9,952 nt of DNA from Clostridia bacterium (GTDB lineage: Bacteria > Bacillota > Clostridia > Oscillospirales > CAG-272): the NCBI GenBank assembly GCA_017518025.1, contig JAFWWR010000013.1, forward strand, positions 1 to 9,952. The letters are read 5' to 3'. Below are positions 9,072-9,952 of this stretch, piece by piece. Position 1 is the first letter of the stretch; each line of letters opens with the position of its first letter. The notes beneath the pieces were generated by a model. It was given only the letters and a program-made list of their open reading frames with translations, did not search any database and was not told the origin of the DNA. The translations under genes and the position numbers were made by a program.

Positions 9072-9163
9072 ACGTCGCAAAGCGACGTATATCACTCTGC
9101 CGCAAGGCAGAATATAACTGCCGCCGACCGGCGGCAATATAACTTTGCGAAGCAAAATATAAC
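9072..9163. repeat. array of four short hairpins joined by an ATATAAC-type 7-nt linker
   Basis: Four consecutive inverted repeats are present. HP1 is ACGTCGC-AAA-GCGACGT (9072-9088), HP2 TCTGCC-GCAA-GGCAGA (9096-9111), HP3 TGCCGCC-GACC-GGCGGCA (9119-9136) and HP4 TTTGC-GAA-GCAAA (9144-9156). Each is followed by exactly seven bases: ATATCAC (9089-9095), then ATATAAC three times (9112-9118, 9137-9143, 9157-9163). Stems differ in sequence and length (5-7 bp) yet pair perfectly, and every loop is closed by a C:G pair. The infB terminator, followed by TTTTAAC (9065-9071), may act as unit 0. No protein is plausible here. I know of no named family for it; a dispersed palindromic repeat or a structured 3' RNA are both possible. 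Confidence 0.85.
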
Positions 9164-9167
9164 TCAA

Positions 9168-9199
9168 AAAACCCCGGGAGTTTTGCCTCCCGGGGTTTT
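9168..9199. terminator. bidirectional terminator between the hairpin array and the SLH gene
   Basis: AAAACCCCGGGAG (9168-9180) pairs exactly with CTCCCGGGGTTTT (9187-9199) around TTTTGC, a 13-bp stem with an A-run on the left and a T-run on the right. It can stop residual plus-strand transcription through the array. On the minus strand it lies 21 bases beyond the stop of the convergent SLH gene (9221-9223), which it most likely serves. Confidence 0.92.
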
Positions 9200-9220
9200 G
9201 TGTTTGTTGACGGGTTAATA

Positions 9221-9952
9221 TCAGTAATAAATTGTATTGTGTTCCAAAGTAATATTATTTTGGTTTATCGTTCCTTTGGAAACGATCGCCCATACGCACC
9301 AGTATCCAATGTCGCAGGTATAGACTCCATTTGTCGGTCTGTATGTATTTACCGCAAAAACGTATGCGCCGTTTCTGTAATCAATGGATGAATAACGAAC
9401 GCCGAAAGAGCCGCTGCTCGTGCTCACACGAACGATGACTATATCATTTTCGCGGAAGAAATCATCGTCATAGGACAGAAGAACGTCGGTAAGATTGATA
9501 ACCGGAACATATCCGCCGTAACTGTCGCGATAGTAAAAACGGTCTTTTTGGAGCTCTATGTACTCGGCCATTTCTTCTTTGCATGTGATCACACGTATCT
9601 CGCCAACCTTCGGCGTATCCTGGGATGGAGGAGCGCCGAGGCACCTGACAGAGTATCCATCCAATGCAACAGGGAACCCTACGTCATAACCGTCCACGCC
9701 GGGTATAGTTGCTCTCCCGAGAGCTTCTTCCATGCTGAGTCCGGTGATCTTGTCGCAGTATTTCACAAGGAGCTGATAGATTATCTGTGCCGCCTCGCAC
9801 CTTTTGGTGAGGTTCCCGGGACGGAACGACCCGTCCTTATATCCGTTTACGATACCGAGAAATCTGCAGGAATAGACGGATTCTTTTGCCCATCCGTGGA
9901 TATCGGCGTCGTCGGTGAATCTCGGGGGTATCCCGTCCTCCGAAAGCTCGTA
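9221..9952 (-). CDS. SLH-domain surface protein, C-terminal part (start lies beyond the window)
   Basis: The minus-strand frame is open from the right edge to TGA at 9221-9223, giving 243 residues with no N-terminus visible. The first ~57 residues form an S-layer homology repeat: RFTDDADIHGWAKESVYSC, then GIVNGYKDGSFRPGN and LTKRCEAAQII. The usual ITRAE cell-wall-polymer-binding motif is degenerate here (TKRCE), keeping only the Arg and Glu. The remaining ~180 residues are not assigned to a named domain. A stretch with DDDFFRENDIVIVRVSTSSGSFG and a final Tyr/Trp-rich beta segment recalls a C-terminal module I remember from clostridial surface and lipoproteins. A GTG at 9764-9766 could be mistaken for the start, but the SLH repeat upstream shows it is internal. 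The region is visibly richer in A+T than its neighbours. Likely an exported cell-wall-attached protein. Confidence 0.8.
   Translation of the reverse strand, partial: YELSEDGIPPRFTDDADIHGWAKESVYSCRFLGIVNGYKDGSFRPGNLTKRCEAAQIIYQLLVKYCDKITGLSMEEALGRATIPGVDGYDVGFPVALDGYSVRCLGAPPSQDTPKVGEIRVITCKEEMAEYIELQKDRFYYRDSYGGYVPVINLTDVLLSYDDDFFRENDIVIVRVSTSSGSFGVRYSSIDYRNGAYVFAVNTYRPTNGVYTCDIGYWCVWAIVSKGTINQNNITLEHNTIYY

Noticed and set aside
9072..9163. Hairpin array considered as a CRISPR array or as a tRNA-like cloverleaf.
   Set aside because: The constant part is only 7 nt and the variable parts are self-complementary, unlike CRISPR repeats and spacers. Stem lengths, loops and the missing acceptor stem exclude a tRNA.
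9207..9212. TTGACG as a plus-strand -35 element.
   Set aside because: The position 17 bases downstream reads AATTGT, a poor -10, and no plus-strand gene follows.
9764..9766. GTG as the start of a 181-residue protein.
   Set aside because: The frame continues upstream into an SLH repeat that runs to the window edge, so this codon is internal.

Overview
The window looks like a chromosomal segment of a GC-rich Clostridia-type Bacillota (Firmicutes). The evidence is the gene order rimP-nusA-ylxR-ylxQ-infB, strong AGGAGG-type ribosome binding sites, sigma-A-like promoters, a class II CCA-adding enzyme without an HD domain, and an S-layer-homology (SLH) surface protein. A genus cannot be named from sequence alone. 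Most of the window is housekeeping and strongly GC-rich; the last ~730 bases and the short intergenic regions are visibly richer in A+T.

Layout. Positions 1-3879 are all on the minus strand. Read from the divergent promoter leftwards they are rnz (RNase Z), cca (tRNA nucleotidyltransferase), pduL (phosphate acyltransferase) and thiI (tRNA sulfurtransferase, running off the left edge). rnz and cca are 34 bases apart and probably one transcript. pduL and thiI follow a separate near-consensus promoter at 1682-1710. Positions 3880-4135 are a divergent regulatory region. It holds an rnz promoter with an 11-bp-period direct repeat, a perfect 12-bp inverted repeat, an extended -10 promoter for rimP, and a 9-bp leader hairpin. 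Positions 4136-9039 are the plus-strand rimP-nusA-rnpM(ylxR)-ylxQ-infB operon. It ends at a strong terminator directly after infB, with no rbfA behind it.

Positions 9040-9199 hold an unusual non-coding block: the infB terminator, then four short hairpins with different stems joined by an almost invariant 7-nt linker (ATATAAC), then a second, bidirectional terminator. A convergent minus-strand gene (9221 to the right edge) encodes the C-terminal part of a protein with an SLH repeat.

Functionally, the genes converge on RNA and translation. RNase Z makes the tRNA 3' end, Cca adds CCA, ThiI thiolates U8, RnpM (YlxR) is reported to bind RNase P RNA, YlxQ is an L7Ae-type RNA binder, RimP matures the 30S subunit, NusA controls elongation and termination, and IF2 starts translation. 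PduL is the metabolic outlier. The least explained element is the four-hairpin array at 9072-9163.
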